Assembly: GCA_045586505.1 (NCBI GenBank)
Contig: JAZNAL010000035.1
Coordinates: 1 to 64,000, forward strand
DNA: 64,000 bases
Direction: 5' to 3'
Source: Flemingiibacterium sp045586505
Lineage (GTDB): Bacteria; Bacillota; Clostridia; Oscillospirales; CAG-272
The position numbers were made by a program, and so were the translations under genes. Position 1 is the stretch's first letter, and each line of letters starts with the position of its first letter. Below, piece after piece: positions 1 to 6,985 of the stretch. The notes below the pieces were generated by a model. The model ran no database searches. It had not been told where the DNA came from and worked only from the letters and a program-made list of their open reading frames with translations.

Positions 1-110
1 AGGCTTTAAAACCTGGTGACGAACCAAAGGTTAGTTTTGCAATTTGTGAAGGCGATGAGGTTGAAGCAGTTTATGCTTATTGCAATTTGCATAGTTTGTG
101 GAAAGCCTAA
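1..110 (+). CDS. Superoxide reductase (desulfoferrodoxin family), C-terminal fragment
   Basis: The window opens inside this gene; only the last 35 codons are visible, ending TAA at 108-110. The visible residues include LKPGDEP and, near the end, CNLHSLW. The Cys and His of the CNLHxLW motif are the known ligands of the catalytic non-haem iron centre that reduces superoxide to peroxide in the anaerobe cytoplasm. Whether an N-terminal desulforedoxin (FeCys4) domain is present cannot be seen. The next gene starts 11 bases after the stop, with its ribosome site overlapping this end, so the two are probably co-transcribed. Confidence 0.85.
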   Translation, partial: ALKPGDEPKVSFAICEGDEVEAVYAYCNLHSLWKA

Positions 111-121
111 GGTGGGATGTT

Positions 122-319
122 ATGAAAGTTGAATTTAATAAAGATAAAAAAATGGTTGAGGTTATTCAAGAGGGGTTAAAGAAAACAGGTGGATACTGCC
201 CATGCAAACGTGAAAGAATCGAGGAAAACAAATGTATGTGCAAAGAGTTCCGTGAGCAGATAAAGGATCCCGATTTCGAGGGCTTCTGCCACTGCCTTCT
301 GTACTATAAGTCCAAATAA
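122..319 (+). CDS. Ferredoxin:thioredoxin reductase catalytic-chain-like protein (65 aa)
   Basis: Small Cys-rich protein with three CxC pairs: CPC (26-28), CMC (38-40) and CHC (56-58). This is the signature order of the catalytic beta chain of ferredoxin:thioredoxin reductase, which holds a 4Fe-4S cluster next to a redox-active disulfide and passes electrons from ferredoxin to thioredoxin. The spacing is shorter than in the plant/cyanobacterial enzyme but fits the short bacterial/archaeal variants. The ATG at 122 is chosen over an upstream GTG (98) because AGGTGGG lies just before it. It sits between a superoxide reductase and a thioredoxin gene, which supports a role in electron supply for oxidative defence. 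No variable (alpha) chain is seen nearby. Confidence 0.75.
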   Translation: MKVEFNKDKKMVEVIQEGLKKTGGYCPCKRERIEENKCMCKEFREQIKDPDFEGFCHCLLYYKSK

Positions 320-332
320 AACGGAGGAAAAA

Positions 333-425
333 GCCTGAAAAATGGATCATTTTTCAGGCAATGAAGTTTTGTTCCTTTCGCATCTTCGATGCGAATTTCC
401 TAACGGAAACCGTCACAAAACTTCA
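333..425 (+). promoter_or_regulatory. Structured leader RNA upstream of trxA
   Basis: Two elements can be folded by eye. The first is an 11-bp perfect hairpin at 333-359 (arms GCCTGAAAAAT / ATTTTTCAGGC, 5-nt loop). The second is a three-way junction at 362-425. Its closing stem is 362-372 with 415-425 (TGAAGTTTTGT / ACAAAACTTCA). Its inner hairpins are 377-395 (TTCGCATC / GATGCGAA) and 396-409 (TTTCC / GGAAA). Neither element ends in a T tract, so they are not simple terminators. Function unknown; processing site, mRNA stabiliser or cis-regulator are possible. Confidence 0.5.
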
Positions 426-452
426 AAATCGTTAGAAAGGAATGGTTAAAAA

Positions 453-764
453 ATGGCTGAGATCACAATTACAAAAGACAATTTCGAAAAAGAGGTATTA
501 AACTCCGAGCTGCCCGTTATCGTAGACTTTTGGGCAACCTGGTGCGATCCTTGCCGTATGCTCGCCCCCGAGCTTGAAGCATTCGCCAAGGAAAACGAAG
601 GCAAAATCAAGGTCGGCAAGGTCAACGTTGACGACGAAGGTGAGCTTGCACAGCGCTTCGGCATTATGAGCATCCCCACCCTGCTTGTATTTAACGGCGG
701 CGAGATGGTAAAGAAAAATGTGGGCTTCATCAGCAAGGCGGAAATCGAAGCTCTCATAGGCTAA
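453..764 (+). CDS. trxA: Thioredoxin with CDPC active site
   Basis: 103-residue thioredoxin of normal length. The active site WCDPC lies at residues 30-34 (Cys31, Cys34) in place of the canonical WCGPC. The cis-proline loop (SIPT) and the conserved FNGG turn near the C-terminus are present. It reduces cytoplasmic disulfides. The upstream FTR-like protein could be its reductant. The site AGAAAGG lies 12 nt before the ATG. The Gly-to-Asp change in the CxxC loop is expected to alter redox potential or partner choice; this is an inference. A strong terminator follows. Confidence 0.93.
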   Translation: MAEITITKDNFEKEVLNSELPVIVDFWATWCDPCRMLAPELEAFAKENEGKIKVGKVNVDDEGELAQRFGIMSIPTLLVFNGGEMVKKNVGFISKAEIEALIG

Positions 765-792
765 GAAGCTTTGAATCCTTTTTGAAAAAAAC

Positions 793-836
793 AAAACGGA
801 AACGTTCAAGCAAAAGAGCGTTTCCGTTTTATTTTT
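793..836. terminator. Bidirectional intrinsic terminator
   Basis: A 12-bp stem (AAAACGGAAACG at 793-804 with its complement at 819-830) is followed by a T-rich run. The A-run on the left gives a T tail on the minus strand as well. It lies between convergent trxA and the DtxR-family gene. Confidence 0.85.
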
Positions 837-840
837 ATTT

Positions 841-1215
841 CTATATCTTCCCCTGCTCGCGCAAATGCCGCTTGATCGCTTCCAGCGACTTATCGCTGAT
901 GGCGTGTTCGAGACGGCACGCATCCTCGGATGCGGTCTGCTCATCAACTCCCAGCGACACCAGCATTGAGGTGAGCACGGTGTGGCGTTCGTAAATCTTT
1001 TCGGCGATCTCAAGCCCATACGCTGTCAGCGTGAGAGTTCCGTCCGCCGCCATATTTATGTATCCGCCGCTTTTTAACAGTCCCATGGCACGGCTGACAC
1101 TGGGCTTGGAGTAGCCCAAGTATTCCCCGACGTCGATGGAATGAACGTTTGAGCTTTCCTTCGATAATACATATATAGTTTCAAGGTACATTTCTCCCGA
1201 TTCCTGCAGTCGCAC
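841..1215 (-). CDS. DtxR/MntR-family metal-dependent transcriptional regulator
   Basis: 124-residue protein with an N-terminal winged helix-turn-helix (recognition region around SIDVGEYLGYSKPSVSRAM) followed by the helical dimerisation/metal-binding domain with the family motif ERH and C-terminal C-x-LEH. It lacks the SH3-like third domain of DtxR/IdeR, so its architecture is MntR-like. The GTG start at 1215 is preceded by GAGGAGGTG. It is divergent from feoA, and three matching palindromes flank the feo promoter, so it probably represses feo in response to Fe(II). Metal specificity (Fe or Mn) cannot be settled from sequence. Confidence 0.88.
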   Translation of the reverse strand: MRLQESGEMYLETIYVLSKESSNVHSIDVGEYLGYSKPSVSRAMGLLKSGGYINMAADGTLTLTAYGLEIAEKIYERHTVLTSMLVSLGVDEQTASEDACRLEHAISDKSLEAIKRHLREQGKI

Positions 1216-1261
1216 AAGAGCACCTCCTCAATTTTTCGATGATATTCAGTGTGTCATATAT

Positions 1262-1290
1262 ATGATACCACATAAATATGAATATTTCAA
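1262..1290 (-). promoter_or_regulatory. Promoter of the DtxR-family gene
   Basis: Minus-strand TTGAAA (1285-1290), 17-bp spacer, TATCAT (1262-1267), about 45 bp upstream of the GTG start. Confidence 0.55.
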
Positions 1291-1345
1291 GCAGTCACGA
1301 ACATTTTGCATGATATGTAAATTGTACAGTATACACAACATCACA

Positions 1346-1361
1346 GTTAGTCTTGGCTAAC
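1346..1361. promoter_or_regulatory. Iron-box-like operator 1
   Basis: GTTAGTCTTGGCTAAC: perfect 5-bp outer arms GTTAG/CTAAC. Its reverse complement differs by one base from operator 2. It lies upstream of the feoA -35 box and resembles the core of DtxR/IdeR boxes. Confidence 0.7.
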
Positions 1362-1404
1362 CGTTTGGTGTTTTGACGAAATTGCAAAATTCGCCAAAAA
1401 TCTA

Positions 1405-1433
1405 TTGACAAACTGTTAATGAGGGTATATAAT
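1405..1433 (+). promoter_or_regulatory. feoA promoter
   Basis: TTGACA (1405-1410), 17-bp spacer, TATAAT (1428-1433). It is immediately followed by operator 2 covering the expected start site. Confidence 0.85.
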
Positions 1434-1440
1434 TATATGG

Positions 1441-1456
1441 GTTAGCAAAGACTAAC
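1441..1456. promoter_or_regulatory. Iron-box-like operator 2
   Basis: GTTAGCAAAGACTAAC, placed over the transcription start region of feoA, where a bound metalloregulator would block initiation. Confidence 0.75.
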
Positions 1457-1504
1457 CCACCAACGACAAAATGATACTATCTGTTCTATGAAGGAGGAAA
1501 GCCG

Positions 1505-1726
1505 ATGAACACTTTAAAAGACGCAAAGATCGGCAGTACCGTAAAAATTGTTAAGCTCCACGGTGAAGGCGCAGTAAAACGCCGTATTATGGATATGGGT
1601 ATCACCAAGGGTATTGAGGTATCGATCCGCAAGGTAGCTCCGCTTGGCGATCCGCTTGAGATAACCGTTCGAGGCTACGAGCTCTCGATCCGCAAGGCAG
1701 ATGCTGAAATGATAGAAGTAGAATAA
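1505..1726 (+). CDS. feoA: Ferrous iron transport protein A
   Basis: 73-residue SH3-like cytoplasmic protein of FeoA type: MNTLKDAKIGSTVKIVKL at the N-terminus, then a VKRRIMDMGIT segment and IRKADAEMIEVE at the end, typical of the family. FeoA assists FeoB in Fe(II) import. AAGGAGGAAA precedes the ATG by 4 nt. It is the first gene of the feo operon, with a consensus promoter and an operator at the start site. Confidence 0.93.
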   Translation: MNTLKDAKIGSTVKIVKLHGEGAVKRRIMDMGITKGIEVSIRKVAPLGDPLEITVRGYELSIRKADAEMIEVE

Positions 1727-1750
1727 TACCGAGAGCATTGGCTCTCGGTA
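1727..1750 (+). terminator. Hairpin between feoA and feoB (possible attenuator)
   Basis: 10-bp perfect stem TACCGAGAGC / GCTCTCGGTA with a 4-nt loop, followed by AAAAA rather than T. It is therefore more likely a stabilising or partial attenuation hairpin than a true terminator. Confidence 0.4.
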
Positions 1751-1764
1751 AAAACAGCCGTTTG

Positions 1765-1780
1765 GTTAGCCAAGGCTAAT
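1765..1780. promoter_or_regulatory. Iron-box-like operator 3 (inside the feo operon)
   Basis: GTTAGCCAAGGCTAAT matches operators 1 and 2 and lies 33 bp before the feoB start. It could be a roadblock or control an internal promoter; no clear promoter is visible. Confidence 0.65.
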
Positions 1781-1812
1781 CAAGCAAGCAATTTTTGAAA
1801 GGATACGTCAGA

Positions 1813-4044
1813 ATGAGCATAAGAATCGCCCTTGCGGGCAACCCGAACAGTGGTAAGACCACGCTTTTCAACACATTGACCGGCTCCAATCAGTATGTGG
1901 GCAACTGGCCCGGCGTTACCGTTGAGAAAAAAGAAGGTAAATTAAAGAAATACGACGGTGTAACAGTCACCGACCTTCCTGGTATTTATTCCCTCTCCCC
2001 TTACACCCTTGAGGAAGTAGTGGCAAGAAACTATCTCGTAGGCGAGCGCCCCGACGCCATCCTCAACATCATCGACGGCACCAACCTGGAGCGTAATCTT
2101 TATCTGACCACCCAGCTTACCGAGCTTGGCATTCCGGTAGTCGTTGCCATCAATATGATGGATATCGTTAACAAAAACGGAGATAAGATCAATATCGAGG
2201 AGCTTTCAAAAGCACTTGGCTGTAAGGTCGTTGAGATCTCCGCATTAAAGGGTACCGGCATCACCGAGGCGGCGGAGGCTGCAATTGAAGCCGCTAAGAA
2301 CGGCAAGACAATTCCCCAGCACACCTTTTCCGGCACCGTTGAACACGCACTCGCTCATATTGAGGAAGCATGCGTGCACGATATGCCTGCAGAACAGCAA
2401 AGATGGTATTCCATCAAGATATTCGAGCGTGACGAAAAGGTACTTAAGCAGTTAAACATCTCGGAAACAACAAAGGCTCATATTGAATCCGACATTTCAG
2501 CGGTTGAAAGAAGGCTCGACGACGATGCAGATGCAATAATTACCAACGAGCGCTATATTTACATAGCAAGCATCACCAAAAAGTGCTACGAGAAAAAGAA
2601 CGCAGGCAAGCTCTCAACCTCCGACAAGATCGACACAGTCCTTACCAACCGCATTTTAGCACTCCCAATCTTCGTTGTTATCATGTGGCTTGTATACACC
2701 ATTTCCATCGGAACAATCGGTGATCTGACAGTAACATTCATGAACGACGCCCTGTTTGGCTCCTTCGCGGAAACCTATCCAGACACCTTCATGGCTAACT
2801 GGCTCAGCATTCCCGAACTTCTCGACCTTGCACTTCGTGGCGCAGAAGGCACACCCGTTATCGCAGAGTGGCTCTACAGCCTTATTATGGACGGTATTGT
2901 AGGCGGCGTGGGTGCTGTCCTGGGCTTCGTTCCTCAGCTTCTTATCCTGTTCGTGCTCCTCTCGCTGCTTGAGGACTGCGGATACATGGCACGCGTTGCG
3001 TTCATCATGGACAGAATCTTCAGAAAATTCGGTCTGTCCGGTAAGTCATTCATCCCCATGCTGGTTGCCACCGGCTGCGGCGTTCCCGGCGTCATGGCAT
3101 CCCGTACCATTGAGCAGGACCGCGACCGCAAGATGACCATCATGACCACCTGCTTTATGCCCTGCGGCGCAAAGATGCCCATTGTCGGTCTTATCGCCTC
3201 CGCGCTGTTCGGAAACAGCGCATGGGTTGCGACCTCCGCATACTTTATCGGTGTTGCAGCAGTAGTTATCTCCGGTATTCTTTTAAAGAAGACCAAGATG
3301 TTCATCGGCGAGCCCGCTACCTTCGTAATGGAGCTTCCCGCTTATCATGCACCCGTTGCCTCCAATGTACTCCGCTCCACATGGGATCGCGGATGGGGCT
3401 TCATCAAGCGCGCAGGTACCGTTATCGTCCTTGCAAGCATCGCTATCTGGGTTCTCAACAGTCTCTCCTTTGAGGGCGGCATCCACTACATCACCGAGGA
3501 AAATGCGGGTGCATCCATCCTTGAGCTTATCGGCACTCCCATCGCATTCCTCTTTGCACCTCTCGGCTTTGGCAAGTGGCAGGCGGCTGTCGCAACCATC
3601 CTCGGTCTTGTAGCCAAGGAAGAGGTCGTCGGCGTATTCGGCGCACTCTCCTCCATGGGCAATGCAGACATGGCATTTGAGCTTGTTGAATCCGGCAGTG
3701 CCGAGCTTCAGATCATCGGTCAGGAGTTCTTCGGTGGAAGCAAGCTTGCAGCATTCTCGTTCATGTGCTTTAACCTCCTCTGCGCACCCTGCTTTGCGGC
3801 TATCGGCGCGATCAAGCGCGAGATGAACAGCGCAAAGTGGACCTGGTTCGCGATCGGCTATCAGACGGTCTTCGCATACGCGGTATCTCTGATCATCTAT
3901 CAGCTCGGCTCCGCGTTTGTTGGTAATCTAAACGTGATCGGTCTTTTCGCGGCAATCCTGGCACTGGCAGTGCTCATCTTCCTCGTTTTCCGCCCCTACA
4001 AGGAATCAAACACCCTCGAGCATAAGGTGAATGTTTCCAAATAA
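1813..4044 (+). CDS. feoB: Ferrous iron transporter FeoB
   Basis: 743 residues from the ATG at 1813 (SD GAAAGGA); a TTG at 1795 is rejected because it lies within the ribosome site. The N-terminal G domain has G1 GNPNSGKTT (9-17), G3 DLPG (54-57) and G4 NMMD. A helical GDI-like spacer follows, then the polytopic membrane domain with two Gate motifs containing conserved Cys (VATGCGVPGVMA and the later NLLCAPCFAAIG). It imports Fe(II) across the inner membrane. It is co-transcribed with feoA and a Cys-rich peptide and is probably repressed by the adjacent DtxR-family protein. Confidence 0.97.
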   Translation: MSIRIALAGNPNSGKTTLFNTLTGSNQYVGNWPGVTVEKKEGKLKKYDGVTVTDLPGIYSLSPYTLEEVVARNYLVGERPDAILNIIDGTNLERNLYLTTQLTELGIPVVVAINMMDIVNKNGDKINIEELSKALGCKVVEISALKGTGITEAAEAAIEAAKNGKTIPQHTFSGTVEHALAHIEEACVHDMPAEQQRWYSIKIFERDEKVLKQLNISETTKAHIESDISAVERRLDDDADAIITNERYIYIASITKKCYEKKNAGKLSTSDKIDTVLTNRILALPIFVVIMWLVYTISIGTIGDLTVTFMNDALFGSFAETYPDTFMANWLSIPELLDLALRGAEGTPVIAEWLYSLIMDGIVGGVGAVLGFVPQLLILFVLLSLLEDCGYMARVAFIMDRIFRKFGLSGKSFIPMLVATGCGVPGVMASRTIEQDRDRKMTIMTTCFMPCGAKMPIVGLIASALFGNSAWVATSAYFIGVAAVVISGILLKKTKMFIGEPATFVMELPAYHAPVASNVLRSTWDRGWGFIKRAGTVIVLASIAIWVLNSLSFEGGIHYITEENAGASILELIGTPIAFLFAPLGFGKWQAAVATILGLVAKEEVVGVFGALSSMGNADMAFELVESGSAELQIIGQEFFGGSKLAAFSFMCFNLLCAPCFAAIGAIKREMNSAKWTWFAIGYQTVFAYAVSLIIYQLGSAFVGNLNVIGLFAAILALAVLIFLVFRPYKESNTLEHKVNVSK

Positions 4045-4083
4045 TAATCACAAAATCAACTTACAACACATAGGTAAAAGAAA

Positions 4084-4263
4084 ATGATAGAATGGCTACT
4101 TGCAAATCTCGCAACGATAGCGCTGACGCTTGTAATCGCAGCGGCAGTTGCGGCGATCGTTGTATATATGTACCGCGAAAAGAAAAAGGGACATCACTCC
4201 TGCGGCGGTAACTGTGCAGGCTGTTCCGCATGCCACCATGGCGGCGAACACGGCACAAAATAA
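4084..4263 (+). CDS. FeoB-associated Cys-rich membrane peptide (59 aa)
   Basis: Small ORF of 59 codons. One N-terminal membrane segment (about residues 4-29, Ala/Val/Ile rich) is followed by a basic stretch (REKKK) and a Cys/His-rich tail with four Cys (CGGNCAGCSAC) and several His. This is the usual build of the small FeoB-associated Cys-rich membrane proteins that follow feoB in Clostridia. Role not established; metal delivery or FeoB assembly is likely. It starts 40 nt after feoB and ends before a strong terminator. Confidence 0.85.
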   Translation: MIEWLLANLATIALTLVIAAAVAAIVVYMYREKKKGHHSCGGNCAGCSACHHGGEHGTK

Positions 4264-4290
4264 ACAAGCACCTATTACCTCCTTGTAATA

Positions 4291-4340
4291 AAGCGAGCGG
4301 GAGGCTGACTATTTGCCGGTCAGCCTCCCGCTCGCTTATT
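4291..4340 (+). terminator. Terminator of the feo operon
   Basis: Perfect 19-bp inverted repeat (4291-4309 with 4319-4337) around a 9-nt loop, followed by a weak T-rich stretch. It is unusually long for a terminator but is placed at the operon end. Confidence 0.75.
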
Positions 4341-4381
4341 GTATATCAAACCTATACGTTAAACGCGTGGTTTGGGTTTTC

Positions 4382-4413
4382 AAAAAAGCTGCCGCACCTT
4401 ACGGTGCGACAGC
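4382..4413 (-). terminator. Terminator of ilvE
   Basis: On the minus strand, GCTGTCGCACC GTAA GGTGCGGCAGC is followed by TTTTTT, 13 nt after the ilvE stop. Confidence 0.9.
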
Positions 4414-4425
4414 CACAATAGAAAA

Positions 4426-5496
4426 TCAGTTTACTTTGACAGTCCAACCGAGAGCGTCGGGCTGTTTACCCCACTGAATGCCTGTGAGGTTGTCGTAAAG
4501 CTTCTGTGCGATAGTACCGATCTTGCCGTCGTTGATGATCATCTTATCACCGCCGTTGTTCAGCTCGCCAATTGGGCTGATAACAGCCGCGGTACCTGTA
4601 CCGAAGGCTTCATCAAGCTTGCCTGCCTTGTAAGCTTCAACGACCTCGTCAATGGAGAGACGGCGCTCGCTTACCTTGTAGCCCCAGCTGCGAAGGAGCT
4701 CGATGCAGGACATACGGGTAACGCCGGGAAGGATGGAGCCTGCCTCGGTGGTGGGAGTTACGACCTCGCCGTCGATCACGAAGAATACGTTCATCGCGCC
4801 AACCTCGTCGATGTACTTGTGCTCGATACCGTCAAGCCAGAGCACCTGCGCATATCCAAGCTCCTCTGCCTTCTTCTGACCGATAAGGGATGCCGCGTAG
4901 TTACCGCCGCACTTGGTGAAGCCGGTGCCGCCCTTGACCGCGCGTACATACTCGTTCTCTACAAAGATCTTGACGGGGTTGATGCCCGCCGCATAGTAAG
5001 AACCAACGGGAGAAAGAATGATAGCAAAGAGATAGGTCTTGGAAACATGAACGCCAAGGTGAACGTCGGTTGCGATGATGAACGGGCGGATGTACAGAGA
5101 GGTACCGTCTTTTACGGGAACCCAGTCGCTGTCGATGTCAACGAGGGTCTTAAGCGCAGTGATGCAGTCCTCAACATTTACCGCGGGAATGCACATACGC
5201 TCGTTGGTGCGGTTCATACGCTCGAAGTTCTTGTCGGGGCGGAACAGCTGAATGGAGCCGTCAGGAGTGCGGTACGCCTTTAAGCCCTCGAAGATCTCCT
5301 GTGCATAGTGGAACACCATGGTAGCGGGATCAAGGGAGAAATTCTGATAAGGCACGATTCGTGCGTCATGCCAACCCTTGCCCTCGGTGTAGTTCATTAA
5401 AAACATGTGGTCGGAATAGAAGTTTCCGAAGCCGAGCTTGTCCCAATCGGGCTTTGCCTTGGGAGTTGTGGTTCTTTCGATTCTGATATCTATCAT
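4426..5496 (-). CDS. ilvE: Branched-chain amino acid aminotransferase
   Basis: 356 residues, fold type IV PLP enzyme. Visible family features are the PLP-lysine region in GGTGFTKCGGNYAAS, the EVGAMNVFF strand and the FGTGTAAVISPIGEL motif near the C-terminus. It transfers amino groups between glutamate and Leu/Ile/Val keto acids. The ATG at 5496 is chosen (SD CGGAGGAAAA); the longer frame to 5562 runs into the promoter. A consensus promoter and terminator bracket it, so it is monocistronic. Confidence 0.95.
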   Translation of the reverse strand: MIDIRIERTTTPKAKPDWDKLGFGNFYSDHMFLMNYTEGKGWHDARIVPYQNFSLDPATMVFHYAQEIFEGLKAYRTPDGSIQLFRPDKNFERMNRTNERMCIPAVNVEDCITALKTLVDIDSDWVPVKDGTSLYIRPFIIATDVHLGVHVSKTYLFAIILSPVGSYYAAGINPVKIFVENEYVRAVKGGTGFTKCGGNYAASLIGQKKAEELGYAQVLWLDGIEHKYIDEVGAMNVFFVIDGEVVTPTTEAGSILPGVTRMSCIELLRSWGYKVSERRLSIDEVVEAYKAGKLDEAFGTGTAAVISPIGELNNGGDKMIINDGKIGTIAQKLYDNLTGIQWGKQPDALGWTVKVN

Positions 5497-5533
5497 TTTG
5501 ATTTTCCTCCGAAAATAAATTACGTTATTATAT

Positions 5534-5562
5534 ATTATACAACAGATATGTGAAGATTTCAA
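5534..5562 (-). promoter_or_regulatory. ilvE promoter
   Basis: Minus-strand TTGAAA (5557-5562), 17-bp spacer, TATAAT (5534-5539), about 38 bp before the start codon. Confidence 0.8.
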
Positions 5563-5689
5563 TATACTAAAGTAATAATTTTCATAATTTTTTTGCCCGC
5601 GAATGATAAATCTTTACAAAAATACGCATAAATGTCCGCGCCGTGGCAAAAATAGGGGCGTACAAAAGAATTTTCAAGGAGGATTAATA

Positions 5690-6985
5690 ATGAAAGAATA
5701 CAATGAATGCGCAAAGCTGGCGCGCGGCGTTACCGTGGCACTTGGCGCTATGCTGCTTCTCGGCACCGCCCTGCCCGTCCGTGCAGATGCAAAGCTCTCT
5801 CCTGCCCTCGATATCATCGCCATCGACTACACACTGGCTACAAACGGTCTTGTAGGCACCGATATTTATTTCTCCGCTAAGGAGCTGTCCGAAGCGCTGG
5901 GAGTGGAATCCGTGGGAAAGATTACCATCGCCAGCCTTCCCGAGCCGACCTCCGGACGCTTACAGCTCGGCGCACGGTATGTGGAGGTGGGGCAGACCGT
6001 CTCCGAGCGAAACCTCGATGCCCTGAAGTTTGTCCCCTTCGGCAATGACGCTATCGCCGCAAGCTTTACCTTCTGCCGTGGGTCCGATACCTCCGGTACA
6101 GTATACACCTGCACCGTGTACACTACCAAAACTGTCAACGCGGCGCCCGTAATCACTATTTCCGACAGCATCGCCGCATCATCGGGCGAGATCGGCGTGT
6201 ATTCGGAAGTCTCCCATCTCGGCACCATCCCTGCTGTTGACCCCGAGGGTGATGCGCTTACCTTTGAAATACTGTCAGAGCCGTCTCACGGCAGTGTAAA
6301 GCTGACCGATCGTACACGCGGCTACTACGAGTACACGTCCGACGCCGATTATGAGGGCAAGGACAGCTTCACCGTCTGCGTCACCGACAAATACGGTAAC
6401 CGTTCCATCCCCGCCAAGGTGACCTTGCGTGTGGACGCACCGTCGGCGGATGAGGTATATGCCGACATGGACGGTCACTGGGCAAACTCGGCGGTCATCT
6501 CCTGTGTGCGCGCAGGTGTGATCGATGCCGCTGATAAAAACGAGCGGTTTTACCCGAGCGAATACGTCAGTCGTGCGGAATTTCTCGCTCTTGCCATGAA
6601 CGCCGCAGGCTACCGCGGCTTCTCCATTGACCGCACCGGCTTTTCCGATGACGCGGACATTCCCGCTGAATATAAAGGTACCATCGCCGCCGCTGAGGCG
6701 CTGGGTATTATAGACGGCGCGGGCGGTTGCTTCTACCCTAATAATCAGATCACCCGCTCAGAGGCGGCTGTGATCGTCTCCCGCCTGACCGGCATCACCG
6801 GCGGTGACAGCATCGCGGTATTCGCTGACAGCGAAGCGGTTCCCGCATGGGCGCAGAGCGCACTTGGCGGGTTGTACAGTGCCGGCGTCCTGCGCGGCAA
6901 CGGTAACGGCGGCATTGACGCATACGCATCGGTGACCCGCGGTGCGGCGGCACAGATGCTGGCTTGTGTGATCGGACTTAACTGA
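5690..6985 (+). CDS. Secreted SLH-domain surface protein with cadherin-like domain
   Basis: 431 residues from the ATG at 5690 (SD AAGGAGG). The signal peptide has its hydrophobic core at about 15-30 and cleavage near VRADA. The middle part holds a bacterial cadherin-like/Ig-like repeat (VDPEGDALTFEILSEPSHGS, then YEGKDSFTVCVTD). Three C-terminal S-layer homology motifs follow (DMDGHWANSAVISCVRAGVI; DIPAEYKGTIAAAEALGII; VPAWAQSALGGLYSAGVLRG), which anchor proteins to secondary cell-wall polymer. Function beyond surface attachment is unknown. It is convergent with the folate transporter gene, whose frame runs 228 bp into this gene on the other strand. Confidence 0.85.
   Translation: MKEYNECAKLARGVTVALGAMLLLGTALPVRADAKLSPALDIIAIDYTLATNGLVGTDIYFSAKELSEALGVESVGKITIASLPEPTSGRLQLGARYVEVGQTVSERNLDALKFVPFGNDAIAASFTFCRGSDTSGTVYTCTVYTTKTVNAAPVITISDSIAASSGEIGVYSEVSHLGTIPAVDPEGDALTFEILSEPSHGSVKLTDRTRGYYEYTSDADYEGKDSFTVCVTDKYGNRSIPAKVTLRVDAPSADEVYADMDGHWANSAVISCVRAGVIDAADKNERFYPSEYVSRAEFLALAMNAAGYRGFSIDRTGFSDDADIPAEYKGTIAAAEALGIIDGAGGCFYPNNQITRSEAAVIVSRLTGITGGDSIAVFADSEAVPAWAQSALGGLYSAGVLRGNGNGGIDAYASVTRGAAAQMLACVIGLN

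Noticed and set aside
4291..4337. Insertion-sequence end or mobile palindrome
   Set aside because: The 19-bp perfect inverted repeat sits at an operon end and a single copy was seen, so a terminator is the simpler reading.
4372..5283. 303-codon plus-strand frame opposite ilvE
   Set aside because: Shadow frame; ilvE is complete with promoter and terminator on the other strand.
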